Source of the DNA: Diphasiastrum complanatum
Taxonomy: Eukaryota > Streptophyta > Lycopodiopsida > Lycopodiales > Lycopodiaceae
Direction of reading: 5' to 3'
DNA: 64,000 nt
Assembly (NCBI GenBank): GCA_029204225.1
Contig: CM055100.1
Coordinates: forward strand, 15,984,600-16,048,599
A program made the position numbers and the translations under genes. Under the pieces are notes generated by a model that saw only the letters and a list, made by a program, of their open reading frames with translations, made no database searches and was not told the origin of the DNA. This document shows positions 1 to 11,026 of this stretch, piece by piece. The stretch's first letter is position 1, and every line of letters starts with the position of its first letter.

Positions 1-342
1 CCCCAACATTTTACCTCACAGCCATTGATTACTTCGTTCTTTACTAGACGGAGATCGCGTGATTTAGTACCTGAGGATGAGGATTATGATGATGACGACG
101 ACGAGGATGATGGCTGCTCTCATGCTCATAGAGATCAGAGACAGTGTACCTCCCAACATCATGTTACCACCAGGATTACTAGACATTCTACGCAGAGGTG
201 TACTACTACTATTACACATGCACGTGCTCATGCTCACAGACGCCGCCGGCAGGCTCTAGTGCTTTCCCATTCTGTGGCTCGCATTACATCTTTTTACAGC
301 ATCAGCAGCACAGCCTTGACATCTTACCCTAGATACATATGA
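1..342 (+). pseudogene. LINE ORF2 C-terminal tail (copy A)
   Basis: The frame starting at base 1 is open to the TGA at 340-342 and encodes the last part of a LINE ORF2. It begins near the motif QPLITSFF (bases 19-42), which fits the PCNA-interacting (PIP) box pattern Q-x-x-I-x-x-F-F. An acidic Asp/Glu run, a His/Arg-rich stretch and a second motif, ARITSFY (from 277), follow. Copies B and C show the same order. The family and motif order are read directly; PCNA binding is inferred. The rest of the protein lies outside the window. Confidence 0.7.
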
Positions 343-464
343 TTATTATGCGCACTCTCGCATACGTGTCTATTTTAGTTTGCACTAGATGTTTTCTTTA
401 TTACAGTTTGGAGACGTTTTTATACGCTCCCATGGTTACCACATACATGACATGTACTTCATTA

Positions 465-494
465 GTCTTATATGCCTTTTGGCATGGAAAAGAC
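465..494 (+). other. LINE 3' hairpin, copy A
   Basis: An outer stem GTCTT/AAGAC encloses an inner stem ATGCC/GGCAT with a TTTT loop, just before the ATTAATAAAGCT and CT tail. The same structure occurs in copies B, D and F, and a sequence-diverged version occurs in copy C. The likely role is recognition of the RNA 3' end by the element's reverse transcriptase, as known for LINEs with structured 3' ends. Confidence 0.7.
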
Positions 495-509
495 ATTAAT
501 AAAGCTCTC

Positions 510-2265
510 ACCGTGGTATGATGCCGAATGTCGCTCTCTCCATCACCTTGTCAACCATGCTCGTACTCATGATCCTCACCTCCTCCGCTCCGCCAAACGC
601 TCTTGTCGTCGCACACTCCGCCGGAAAAAGCGCACCTATGACGACTCTGAAGGAAAACGTCTTGTTGACCTTCTCTTCAGTTCCTCTTCAGGTGCCTTTT
701 GGCGTGAATTTATCCCCCGTGCTCCACCACCTCTCCTAGATGACCTCCGCATATGGACCGACTACGCTACCAGCCTATATACCATACCCACAGACACACC
801 CACCTCTATCTCTCCACGCCCTTCTGAGTTCACCTTCTTCACCTCTGACATGGTACTCGCGGCCATCAAGAGAATGAAGCCCCATAAGGCAAGAGATATT
901 GAAGACCTCGAATCTGAACTCCTAACCCATGCTTCCGACCTCCTTGCACCCACACTAGCCACTCTCCTCAATTCCGCCGTTGTTTCTGGTTTCCCTTCAT
1001 CGTGGTGCACCAACATCATCCATCCTATTCATAAAAATGGTGATCCCATGATTCCTGGTAAATACCGCACTATCACGATTGGGCATGTTCTCATGAAGCT
1101 CTATGGCACCATACTTCAGTCTGTAGTGAGTTCAGAGGCGGAAAACCGGAGATTACATGCATTGGGGCAGGCAGGTTTTAGATCTCATTACTCTACCACT
1201 GACCATATCTTCACACTCCGAGCTTTGATTGAGGAAGCTAAGTACAGGAAAGAGAGGGTTTACTGTTGTTTTGTGGACTTCAGGAAAGCCTTTGATTCTG
1301 TACCACGCTCCCTACTCATTCAGAGACTTCGTGACCTTGGTTTCTCGACAGATATTGTTCTAGCAATGATGGCTCTTTATGAGAAGGTCTTGGGATGTTT
1401 CCGACATGACAGTGGCCTATCTGATCACATTTGGAGCACCATTGGGGTGAAACAGGGATCTTCTCTTTCACCGGTTCTCTTTGGATTATACATTGATGAG
1501 TTAGAGCGAGTCATCTCACAGTGTGGCGGGGCTGGATGTAGACTTGGCACCATTTTGATTGCTATTCTCCTCTATGCGGATGATGTGGTACTTGTATCCC
1601 CGACCAGAGAGGGAATACAGAGGCAGTTGGATTGTTTACAGGGATTTTGTACCAGATGGGGCTTCAGATTTACATTGGGCCAGCTTCGCGTATCATCACA
1701 TCAATTGGCTATTGAGACTGGGAGATTCCAGGGTATCCCAAGAGCGGAGCGGATTTGTCAGTTATGCTCCTTGGATGAGGTGGAGTCAAAGGAGCACTTT
1801 ATCTTTAGGTGCCCAGTATATTACGAGATTAGAGGGAGATACCATTGTTTGTTCCGTGACACACCCGTCACCCTACGATCCCTCCTAGCCTATGAGGACT
1901 CCAGATGCGCTGCACTCATGATACGGAAGATGTTTATACTACGACAGGGGTTGCGTCAGACAACCTAGCAGAGTCATATTTCTCAGCCTCAGATCACTTC
2001 TTTCTTCTCCAGGAGGAGAGGACAAGACCTAGTATTTGATGATGATGATGATGGCGATGATGACTTACCTGCCCATAGAGATCAGAGACAGTGCCCCACA
2101 CATACCCATGTTGCAGCACGAGCTACTCGACTTACGACGAGGAGACCTCTTCACCCTCCTAGACGACGTCAGCGACCACCAGTGGCCCTCCATGCGGCCC
2201 GTATTACATCCTTTTACAGCATCAGCAGGACAGGATTGGATGATAGTGTCATACCCCACTCATGA
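510..2265 (+). pseudogene. LINE ORF2 (reverse transcriptase) of copy B
   Basis: The frame is open from before 510 to a TAG at 1966-1968, then continues in the same frame to a TGA at 2263-2265. RT motifs are clear: FVDFRKAFDSV with the first catalytic Asp, GVKQGSSLSPVLF, and YADDVVLVS with the catalytic YADD. A CCHC-type motif follows (C-x2-C-x9-H-x4-C, starting CQLCSLDEV). After the TAG come QPQITSFF, an Asp-rich run, a basic region and ARITSFY. Comparison with copy C shows a deletion between the RT thumb and the C-terminal domain. The endonuclease is absent through 5' truncation. The element is dead because of the deletion, the truncation and the stop. Confidence 0.88.
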
Positions 2266-2412
2266 CTTTTAGCAGTATACATGCTCCCACATGTTTCATA
2301 TATCATCACATCTATTTCAGTTCATAGCTTTAGATTTGTTATTTATGTTACCGTTTTGGAGACGTTTCATACGCTCCCATTGTTACCACATACTTGACAT
2401 GTACAATTACTA

Positions 2413-2442
2413 GTCTTATATGCCTTTTGGCATGGAAAAGAC
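2413..2442 (+). other. LINE 3' hairpin, copy B
   Basis: This has the same two-part stem as copy A: GTCTT/AAGAC outside, ATGCC/GGCAT inside, TTTT loop. It is followed by ATTAATAAAGCTAG and the CT tail. Confidence 0.7.
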
Positions 2443-2454
2443 ATTAATAAAGCT

Positions 2455-2493
<39 letters not shown>

Positions 2494-2584
2494 GGAGCAA
2501 ACCATTTCTGACTAACCATTCAAATTTCACAGAGCTAACCATTTGTAAGCAACCACGATAAATTAGCTCTGAGTCGTCTCTGCG

Positions 2585-5316
2585 CTATCTGTCTCTGGGC
2601 AGCAGCCTTTGTCTCCCTCGCAAACTCTGACCAGCCATCATCGGAAAGGGGGCGTGATGCGGGAGTACTGGGTGGGGCACGTGGACCATCCCCTCCTGCA
2701 AGGTTGACCGTCTCGTCTCAATCATATGTGGGCTCATCATCAGAGGAGGGCAATGGAACGTCAGCAGGGAGGGGGGTGGTCTCATCGGCATCGGCATCAT
2801 CCTCGGGATCACCCTGCAGAGCACGTCGAGCGGCATCGTCTGGATCAACCTCTGGCTCTGGCTCATGATCGGCCGCTGCAACCAGGCACTCATCGGGATT
2901 GACCTGCACAAGTCAATCATTCGTGAGAATAGCCGAAGCAACCGTGAGGGCATTAAACTGAATGTCTTAAACCAATACGAAAGCAAAACGACAGAGCAAC
3001 GAAATATACCTGCAGCAGTAGGGCGCGTGCGCCTCCTACCCTCATGCTCTCTGTGATGCGTCGAACCACCCTGGTGTTGGTGTTGCAGTACACCAGGTCA
3101 TTGCACTGCTCCGTCGTCAGACGGTTCCGCCTGTTCGTGTGAACAAGGCTGAACGCTGACCAGTTCCGCTCGCACACGCAAGCAGAACAATCCTGCATTA
3201 ATTGGCAACAACTCGAGTGAGTATTGACCTTGTAGAGAAAATGCGAAAACTGGTTGGATGAATGAGATCAGACAACATACATGTGAAAAGACTCGGAGCG
3301 CGAGCGTCCTCAGGTCTGGCTTCCCAGCGCCGTAGCTCTCCCACCATGATACGGGCAAGAGCATGTTCTCTCGAACACGTGCAAGGTCCTCGCCAAACAG
3401 CCCCAGAGAGTGCCTGCAGTTGAGCAACGATATGCTTGAGTACACTTGAGCCCGCGCAGGGAAATTGAACGAACGACATCAGCGTACGATAGATCAAGAG
3501 TTTACCTGTAACTGAGCCTCTGCACCTCGAGCCTGCTACGGATACCAGTGTCGTTGCTGAGGAGGCGGATGTATGCGAACCAGTCCGCACGCAACTTTGC
3601 ATCGTCGTACTGCCTCTCGCTCTGAAACAGCGGATGCAGTATGTGGGCCACACTGTGAATGGGCCGGTGAAACTTATCCCATCGCCGCTGCCACAAGCGC
3701 TTGATAGGCTCCAACCTGTGGACCAAACCACGTGGAGGCAACAGTTACATACCATCGTGTTGCGGCAGCAAGACGAAACAGAGTGCGAAATGGAAGTAAG
3801 GATGGTGAGACGGAAAAAAGTTATACCTGGCAGGGTCCAGCTCAGAACGCTGGAGAGACTCGCCTATGCGGTCCATGAACTCGTAAATGAGATCCATCGT
3901 GCACCCCTCGCGATTAACGAGCCTCAGAACAGAGTAGATGGGGCACATGACGTCCATCAGCTGCTGCATATCCACCCAGAAAGGCTCCATGAATAAGATG
4001 TCGTGGAAGGCCAAGCCCTCTGGGGTCGTGGACAGGTCCATGGCGGCGAACTCTGCAGAAGTGGCCATGTGCCGCAATTCACCCTTGAGCTTGTGTAGCC
4101 GCTCAAGCATGATGAACTGGTAGGCGAAGCGGGTTGGACACATTGTCCGTCACAACCTTTCGCGATACGTTCACATGAACAGTTCACAGCTTGGAAACAC
4201 ATTGCAATAAAACGAAACGCAAAACTATTGTACCAACATTAAGCAGTAAATGGCCAAGCAACTAATAAAAGAAGATTATACCTGGACAACGCGCTATGGC
4301 CCGACCTCCTCTATCGCTGCGCGAATGATGCCGTAAGTGTACTCGGCCGAATGCACTCTCCCTGCCTTGGAGGCGTCGATGCTGTGCAAGAACATGGAAC
4401 CGTAACAACTAGAAACAATCACGTTGATGAGTGGACGTCTGCGACGATCAGTCCACCCATCAGCCATGATGGAACAGCCGTATCTATCCCAAGCCTCATG
4501 CAGTGCGGCCAGTCTCTCTCTGACTGATGCAACCCGGTCCTAGAGCAAAGGGCCACGTAGTGCGTCGGCTGTGGGTGGTGTGTAGCCGGGCCCGCAGACT
4601 GCAACTTTCGAGATAGCCTCTCGAAAGATGCGGGATGATGCCATGATAAAGGGGAGGTTCAGGTCATAGAACATCTGTGCTATGGTCCTGGTGGACTCTC
4701 TGTGCTGCCCCTCTCTGAAAGATCCCGGCATTGACATCTGTCTGGTGCCTCGGGATGTGGATGGCTGGGAGGATGTGGATGGACGATGCGGATCTAGAGG
4801 CGGTGGCATAGGTGCAAGTGCGGAAGCGGAGGATGTGGACGGGCCGTGCAGATCTGACGGTGATGGCAGAGGCGTAGGTGCAGGCAGCAGTGGAAGCTGT
4901 GGATCCATGGGGAGTACTGGCGGAGGGGGTACGAGTGGCTGTGGCGGAGGCGGGTGCAGATGCGGCGGCGGCGGCGGGTGCAGATGCGACGATGGGGGCG
5001 GTGGCGCTGAGTGTACCAATGGCAGGGGCGGTGGCAGTGGGTGCACCAGTGGAAATAGAGTCCGCGGCATCTGTGGACGGCTTGCCGGGCTCAGCAGCTG
5101 GCTTAGAATATGTCTCGATAATGCGAGTCCTCTCTGCAGCGGGGATGACCATACAAACGCCGATCCCATAGCGTCCCCCCGTGGGTCGGACTCGCAACCC
5201 CCCCAGATGTGCTCGAACCCGAGAGGCGTTCCCTGTGAACTGCTTTCGACAAAAAGGGCAACGATACTTTTTGTCAGGCATCACCTCCACCTCATCCCAA
5301 ATGGGACGAGCAGCCA

Positions 5317-5317
<1 letters not shown>
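2585..5317 (-). pseudogene. hAT transposase (BED, DUF659, hAT dimerisation), decayed
   Basis: The start is the ATG at 5315-5317. A BED finger (YRCPFCRKQFTG...RVRAHLGG) comes first, then a Pro-rich linker that changes frame, then hAT segments such as NLPFIMASSRIF and CSIMADGWTDRR and a VDAS-type stretch (SIDASKAGRV). Exon 1 probably ends at a GT donor next to 4282. Later segments include PTRFAYQFIMLERL (about 4100-4143), LLPVSWWESYGAGKPDL (about 3300-3360) and the dimerisation motif CSACVCERNWSAFS (about 3140-3190). An acidic C-terminal tail follows near 2720-2910. In-frame stops occur, for example after GPLL near 4541 and near 4300. This is a dead transposase gene inside the last visible kinase intron. 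Confidence 0.75.

Positions 5318-5377
<60 letters not shown>
5318..5377. repeat. (CT)n microsatellite
   Basis: About 60 bases of nearly pure CT lie immediately upstream of the hAT transposase ATG (minus strand). No LINE 3' end precedes it, so it is not a LINE tail. Confidence 0.9.
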
Positions 5378-5383
<6 letters not shown>

Positions 5384-5397
5384 CAATCTCTCTCTCC

Positions 5398-5450
5398 CAC
5401 CCTAAACCCTAAACCCCAAACCCAAGCACCCTAAGACCTAAATCCTAAAC
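5398..5450. repeat. Short interstitial telomere-like repeat
   Basis: Two tandem CCCTAAA units are followed by degenerate ones (CCCCAAA, CCTAAGA, CCTAAAT). CCCTAAA is the plant telomere repeat. The tract is short and embedded in transposon DNA, so it is not a chromosome end. Confidence 0.7.
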
Positions 5451-5686
5451 TCACACACACACACCATGTCTCGTACACACGTGCACACACACAAATCCTC
5501 TCTCTCTATGTCCCTCACACTCTCTGTCTCTTCCTCTCTCTCTCTCACACACAGATCACCACACACACACACATCTGTATGCACACAAATCAACAATATC
5601 CACACACACACACACACACACACATAAATTAGCACACACACAATTTTCACACACACAACTCATCACACACACACACACAAACACCA

Positions 5687-5757
<71 letters not shown>
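5450..5757. repeat. Compound (CA)n / (CT)n microsatellite region
   Basis: Interrupted CA repeats run from about 5450 to 5690 with short CT blocks, followed by an uninterrupted CT tract at about 5692-5757. Open frames here (Arg-Glu or Val-Cys runs) are repeat artefacts. Confidence 0.9.
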
Positions 5758-5758
<1 letters not shown>

Positions 5759-5759
5759 G

Positions 5760-5960
5760 CCCTCTTTCTCTGCTCTCGGGTTCTGCGGAACAGTCCGCAG
5801 GGCCCACGCCTTTTGTTTTTTTTTTTTCAAAAAGGAAACGCGTCTGGACACTGGACGCGTCCAGCCCAAAAAATTAAAAAAAAGGGACGCGTCCGGGGGG
5901 TCAGACGTGTCCGGGTCCGGGCGTCGGACGCGGACGCGGACATTCCGGCCCGGACCCTCA
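5760..5960. repeat. GC-rich block with GGACGCG motifs
   Basis: Motifs such as GGACGCGTCC, GACGCGTCC and CGGACGCGGACGCGGAC recur in both orientations in about 130 bases. The base composition is sharply different from the AT-rich surroundings. It resembles the subterminal motif array of a hAT element and lies on the 5' side of the transposase pseudogene. Confidence 0.55.
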
Positions 5961-6691
5961 TGTCTGGAACTTTATACACAACAGCTTTTATTCAAGTAAC
6001 CATAGAGTTGAATCATATTTCCTACTGTTTCAAATAAAGGCTAACCATGTGCCGCATCAGTGTTCAGAAGAAATACATCTGCTATTCATGTACAATCAGA
6101 TGTGTTTGACCCTCCAGACTCCATCTCATGTCCTATCAATGTGGCAAGTTTTACCATAATTTCATGTCAATTCAATAAAAAATATCTTACTCCATTTGCA
6201 GGGTGGATTTGCACAGGTGAAGCACCCCCCAATGACCAAAATCGCACAATGTCTTTGAAGCACAATCGCTTAATGTCATTTCAAAAACAGCATCTTACTA
6301 CCGGCATTTGCACAAGCAAACCACATAGATGTTACAACTACAATACGGTGCTTCATAGTTGCAGCGAATCGCAATTCGCTGGGTTTCGCGACTCGCGATT
6401 TGCCAAAAAAATAAATAAATTTAGCTTCTTGGAAATTTGTTTGGACCTGAAATTTTTTTAACTACCGGGTTTATCCCCCTTAAGACAAGTATCAAGAACA
6501 TACTGCACAAACAAAAAATAATATCTCGTCATTCTGAAGTTGACACCAACTAGATTGTTGAAATATCAGTAGGATTTTTTACGGTTCAGTATGGTTTTTT
6601 GTGGTTCAATAGGATCTGCTCCAGTTCAGTAGCATTGTCTGCAGTTTAGAGTTGTTCAGTATGGCTTAGTAGGGTTTGGCATGGTTCAGTG
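5961..6691. other. Intronic DNA with repeat traces
   Basis: I see no exon of the kinase here on the minus strand. Near 6355-6410 is a stretch starting CATAGTTGCAGCGAATCGC, which resembles the end of the MITE at 6692 but has no partner end. From 6570 to 6690 a degenerate GGTTCAGTA-type short repeat recurs several times. Confidence 0.5.
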
Positions 6692-7029
6692 CATAGTTGC
6701 ACAGAAACGCGTTTCTGGAGAAAAATGTTTCTAGAAACGCGTTTCTCAGAAACTCGTTTCTGGATTCAGAATCTATGAACCAAGAAAAAACAAATATTAA
6801 AAAATCAACAGGGATTGACAGATTCCAATAGGAATCGATGCACCTAAACTGGACCACACTGTACCTGAAACATTTGGCAACCTACATAAATGTACTGCCC
6901 TCAATTAATGCTTTAATTTGATACCCATATTGTCCACAAAAATAAAATAAAATAAAATTTAAAAAAAACGTTTCTGAGAAATGCTGTCCCAAACCAGAAA
7001 CGCGTTTCTAGAAACGCAGTGCAACTCTG
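6692..7029. mobile_element. hAT-type MITE, 338 bp, with 8-bp TSD
   Basis: The ends are inverted repeats: CATAGTTGCAC on the left and GTGCAACTCTG on the right, both continuing into AAACGCGTTTCT-type sequence. The flanks are a perfect 8-bp duplication, GTTCAGTG, at 6684-6691 and 7030-7037. Eight-base duplications are typical of the hAT superfamily. The inside is AT-rich and non-coding. A related longer copy lies at 58179-58814. Confidence 0.85.
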
Positions 7030-7037
7030 GTTCAGTG

Positions 7038-8132
7038 TGCATTTCACTGCGTTTCAGTAAGTGCCAACAGTGTTTGTGGAATTTTTGTCACTCAGGTTTA
7101 TGCGATAAATTAATGTGAACTAGTGGCCAACGACACTGTTAATAATCACTATAAGGGTGACAGTAAAGATCATCAATATGAAAATCAGCATGACCAAAAA
7201 CATTATGCCTGCCAGCTTGACAAGGCCACCTTGCTTTTGTCACTTAAACTGATGTCAGTTCGATGGTCTTTCTAGCTTATTATGGGATTTGTGAGCAGTG
7301 TCCCAAGCATAGTAACAACGAATCCTAATTCAGAGACCTCTTGACTTTATTCAAATCGATTTAGGGTTCAAATGGATTATTGAGGGACCTATTTTTTGAA
7401 ACAAAAATTATATTTGTGGATGAAATCTTTAAAAAAAATGGGCATTAAAAAATTTTGCCGCAGGATGATTCAAATTGTCAATAGAATTTCGAATTTTAAA
7501 TCGATGCAAATCACAATTCAACTCGTGCTGATGTTCTCTCATATGTCCGTGTGGCTGATTATGGTCAAACTCTTAACCTTAGGTGGAGGAAAGGAGTCTT
7601 CACCAACACACCACTATTAAGGAATTTAGTTACCAATAGTTGAAACTTTAACTATTGCATGCACTTAGAAAAAAGAGAATCAAACTCCTTAAAGCGTAAA
7701 CGTTCTCAAATGCTCTTAGTTTCCACAAGTTTATACAACTTATGGATTTTGGTTACAATGCTTGCCTTTGAGTTAGCCAAATCCAAACTTCTCTTCAGGC
7801 ATATCAGAACCCACATTTTAAACAGAAAGGCAATATGTGAATTTTGCTCATTGAATGGTTCTTTAAAACTTGTAGTGTGCATTCACAGCGATCGGAGATA
7901 AAACAAGGTATGATATTCCAGCACTGGAAAGACTAACCACACAGGACATAGAATTGAAACTTCGGGGAAAAAAATCGGCATTGCCTGCAATTAATCAACC
8001 CTAGGTGCTCTTGGCAAGCTGTAGCCCCCTGTATATGGAAGCCTAGCATCTGTGCACTCCGAGAAAAGTCACAGAAGTTTAACAATGAGATAGATACTTA
8101 AACAAGCTAACTGCATCGCTATAATATCTCAC
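7038..8132. other. Intronic DNA, nothing recognised
   Basis: This part of intron 5 of the kinase gene has no convincing gene, transposon end or exon. The small ORFs in it show no family resemblance. Confidence 0.5.
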
Positions 8133-8787
8133 CTTAACTTCAGCCATGGCAATAGTACTTGGCACGCGGCGATGATCTCTCCTGAGTGGAAAATCTTCTC
8201 CAACATCTTCAATGTTCATGCCAGGTATTGCAGTTAAAGTGACACTGACCCATTCTTCTCCACATACCCTTAATTCAACTCCATTCTCTACCTCTCTTGC
8301 ACCTGCCTTGTATCTGTCTTCACCTGGACTAAAAGTACTGTCCGAATGGCATGCATCCTCTCCGAAAGCTATGCTATGAGGGGCTTGCAAAAATCTGTCA
8401 TCAACATTATCTGGTGCATCAGACGAGACCATTTTGTCTTGAAGTTGAACAATTCCCGAATCTTGGTTGCTGCTGCTCTCATTTTCTGCATTGCTCATCA
8501 TTGTATGAACTTGTGCAGTTTTTTTTGCATCCGACAATTTTTGGCCAATAGCCAGTGTCACATCAACGATTTTGATCCTTGTCTCCCACTGGTGGGCCAT
8601 AGCTCTATCGATGGCCCTGGAAGCTGTCCTTAGAAAGTGCTCAGATTCAGGCTTGTGCACATCAGTCTGGTTCCACATGGGATAAGCCCATGGAGGTGGC
8701 CGCTGCAACTTTACATCCCTGTTAGCGACTGGGACTCCTGCTCGAGTCAGCTTGCTTGCAATAGCCTCTCTCTGTTCCTTAATGAAA
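8133..8787 (-). CDS. PI4KB: PI4K-beta exon 5
   Basis: The acceptor is CCTATGCAG next to 8787 and the donor is AAG|GTGAGA at 8133/8132. The exon is 655 nt, enters in phase 2 and leaves in phase 0. It encodes the segment just before the catalytic domain, with RPPPWAYPMW near its start and EEWVSVTLTAIPG...HRRVPSTIAMAEVK at its end. The plant family has an alanine-rich EEVKAAAA stretch next, expected in the following exon, which I do not find in 1-8132. Confidence 0.93.
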
Positions 8788-9926
8788 CTGCATAGGTAAA
8801 CGAGGAGATAGAATTAACAAGCAAAAACAGTCGACAAAGTCATCTTAAATCCAAAAAGGTCAAGCAAATGAGCATGCATACCCTTTGGAGAACTTCATAT
8901 CTAGGAGGTGAAAGCCAACAACAATTAAAGAAAATAGAAATGCCCAAAGACTCATCAATGACAAATTATTCTTTTGGCATTTGCAAACTCTCATACTACA
9001 CCGACAGACAAAATACCAAAAGCTCATTATGAGTTCATCTATCCACAGCCTACGCTGCTTTAAGTACCTTCGCTAGCATGCAAGTAACAACCACCATACT
9101 TAAACAACCCAGATATCAGTGACATTCTTGAAATAACCCAGTTAAAGCATTTGGAACCCATAAATTAAAATGTTACGTGTCAAGGAGCCCATTGATCTTT
9201 TTGAGCAAGTGTCCAGAAGCCAATCTAAAGCCTTTTGAACACTAAGTTTCCAAAAGCCAGTCTGTTGCATCGATACCTCCATGGATGCAAGACCATATGT
9301 CCAGCCATGCAGCCAAACGTACACATGTTGGAGGCACATATATGATTCGTATATCTGAGTGCTGAATTTATAATGCACCTTTTGGGGGAAAAGATGGCTG
9401 CCTGAAAATTGACATGCAGACTGCAATAGGAGGTCTGACGGACTGCACACTGCTGCATCAGCTGTATGTCACCTGCATGGATGCTAAATTTTGTACCCAC
9501 TGTTCATGGAAGGCTAAAGTACTACCAAGCTCGAAGGTGATTTCCTTAAGGTTTCATTCTTCAACAATGGGACAACGTACAGTGCAGCCCAACTTTGACA
9601 TTCTGCCATTAGGTACACCTTGTAGACAGTAGAAGTGTTCAAGTGACCTGTCTTAAGCTTCAGATAACAATGTTTAGATGATAAGTCATTTTCTAACTTA
9701 GTCAGGACTCGGGAGGTGTCCACCTTATCAAAAATTCCCTCACTGTGTTAAACACCTCTCATAGCAACCTCCTCAATTACATCTGCAGTATCCCCCAGAT
9801 ATACCTCCACCAGCAGCTCGCATTATATTTTTCTTCAGCAGGAGCAGGAGTGGGCATCATCTTGCAAAGTCAAGCTTCCTGGATAAGGCACTAACTAGGC
9901 TAACAAAGTTTGTAGGTCCCAGGGAC

Positions 9927-9993
<67 letters not shown>

Positions 9994-10952
9994 TTTGGCA
10001 GTGTCTCAGCCCTTCTTCGGACTTGGGGATTATCTGTACTTGATCTTCCGAGCGGGACCCATGCTTATATCAGACAGCATATTTATCGGAGCTACATACA
10101 CACTATATGGTCACAGCCTGATCCTGATAAGGTCAAGATACATTTCTATGGTTGGATACTACAGGTACTCCTATCCTTCCAGCATATCTTACACAGCCAT
10201 TATCTTTTGGTCTAAGGTACCGTATGGGACAGCTTCGAGTCTCTTCTCATCAGCTAGCTTTCGAGACAGGTAGATACACGGACACTCCCAGATTGCAGAG
10301 GATATGTCAGCTTTGCTCTCTTCATGAGGTGGAGGATGAGTTCCATTTCATCTTTCGTTGTCCAGTATATTATGAGATCAGGGGGGGATACCATTGTTTA
10401 TACAGAGATACCCCTCTCACGTTGCGATCCTTCCTTGAGTACCCAAACTCCATATGTGTAGGTCTTCTATTAAGAGAGATGTATACTCTACGAGCTTCAC
10501 TTCTACCTACCACAGATATGGATCACAGCCAGGCTCATATTACCCAGTTCTTCCAGAAGCGAGACAGAGAGGATTGTGGATTTTGAAGTCCCCATTCGGA
10601 GATCGAAGACAGAGTCTCACATACTTCTGCTAGATCCAAAATCACCAGATCTTCACAGGCTTCCCGCCAGTCTACAGCACGCTCCACTACTACTATCACT
10701 CGTTACTTCCAGCTTGCTCGTAGCTAGTCTCCTCCGCAGAGCAGGTGGTTAAGCTCTTGCATTGTATCCTCGCAAGCTGGTGGTCAAGCTTTGATACTTC
10801 TTCTTAGAGATAGAGAGATAGATATGCTAGTTCCTTTTCTGTTTACTAGTAAATAAGTCCGTATGCGGACAATGCTCCTCACTTTTTGTACTCTCTTTTG
10901 TCTTATGTACCTTTGGGTACCAAAAAACGTTAATAATAGTAATTCTAATTCT

Positions 10953-11026
<74 letters not shown>

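Larger units (their letters stand above)
1..509 (+). mobile_element. LINE copy A, 3' end (cut by window edge)
   Basis: This is the 3' end of a non-LTR retrotransposon that enters from the left edge. It holds the C-terminal tail of ORF2 (to 342), a short 3' UTR, the family hairpin at 465-494, an AATAAA-like stretch and a very short CT tail (about 504-509). The 3' UTR from about 411 matches 2350-2455 of copy B almost base for base, which fixes the family and the end point. Copy B begins directly after the tail, so the two are joined head to tail. Confidence 0.85.
510..2491 (+). mobile_element. LINE copy B, 5'-truncated, with (CT)n tail
   Basis: This 5'-truncated LINE starts inside ORF2, between the lost endonuclease domain and RT, immediately after the CT tail of copy A. 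It carries RT, a zinc-finger-like C-terminal domain, the PIP-like tail, a 3' UTR, the hairpin at 2413-2442 and a CT tail (about 2456-2491). It is the best-preserved RT-bearing member of the family here. No target duplication could be told apart from the flanking CT repeat. Confidence 0.85.
2492..5960 (-). mobile_element. hAT-family DNA transposon, decayed
   Basis: The minus strand encodes BED zinc finger, DUF659 and hAT dimerisation segments in the order expected for a plant hAT transposase. Upstream of the gene (5760-5960) lies a GC-rich block with repeated GGACGCG motifs, like the subterminal repeats hAT transposases bind. The left end abuts the CT tail of LINE copy B. I could not identify matching terminal inverted repeats or an 8-bp target duplication, so the outer limits are approximate and the left end may be truncated. 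Confidence 0.65.
9991..11021 (+). mobile_element. LINE copy C, 5'-truncated, with (CT)n tail
   Basis: This is a 5'-truncated family member flanked by CT repeats on both sides (9931-9990 and about 10957-11021). It holds the ORF2 C-terminal part, a diverged 3' UTR, a variant hairpin (10900-10928) and a CT tail. The 3' UTR differs from copies A, B, D and F, so this copy belongs to a separate subfamily. Confidence 0.8.

Noticed and set aside
4682-5434. Plus-strand Gly/Cys-rich ORF of 250 codons
   Set aside because: It is the antisense shadow of the Pro-rich linker and BED region of the hAT transposase and of the CT tract.
5398-5450. Chromosome end
   Set aside because: Only two clean CCCTAAA units inside transposon DNA with genes on one side and repeats on both.
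1-8132. Search for the PI4K catalytic exons
   Set aside because: No stretch with the kinase motifs (such as the DRHNGN or DFGF region) is seen on the minus strand, so none was annotated.
8346-8633. Plus-strand ORFs over exon 5
   Set aside because: Antisense shadows of the PI4K-beta exon, which is supported by family match and phase.
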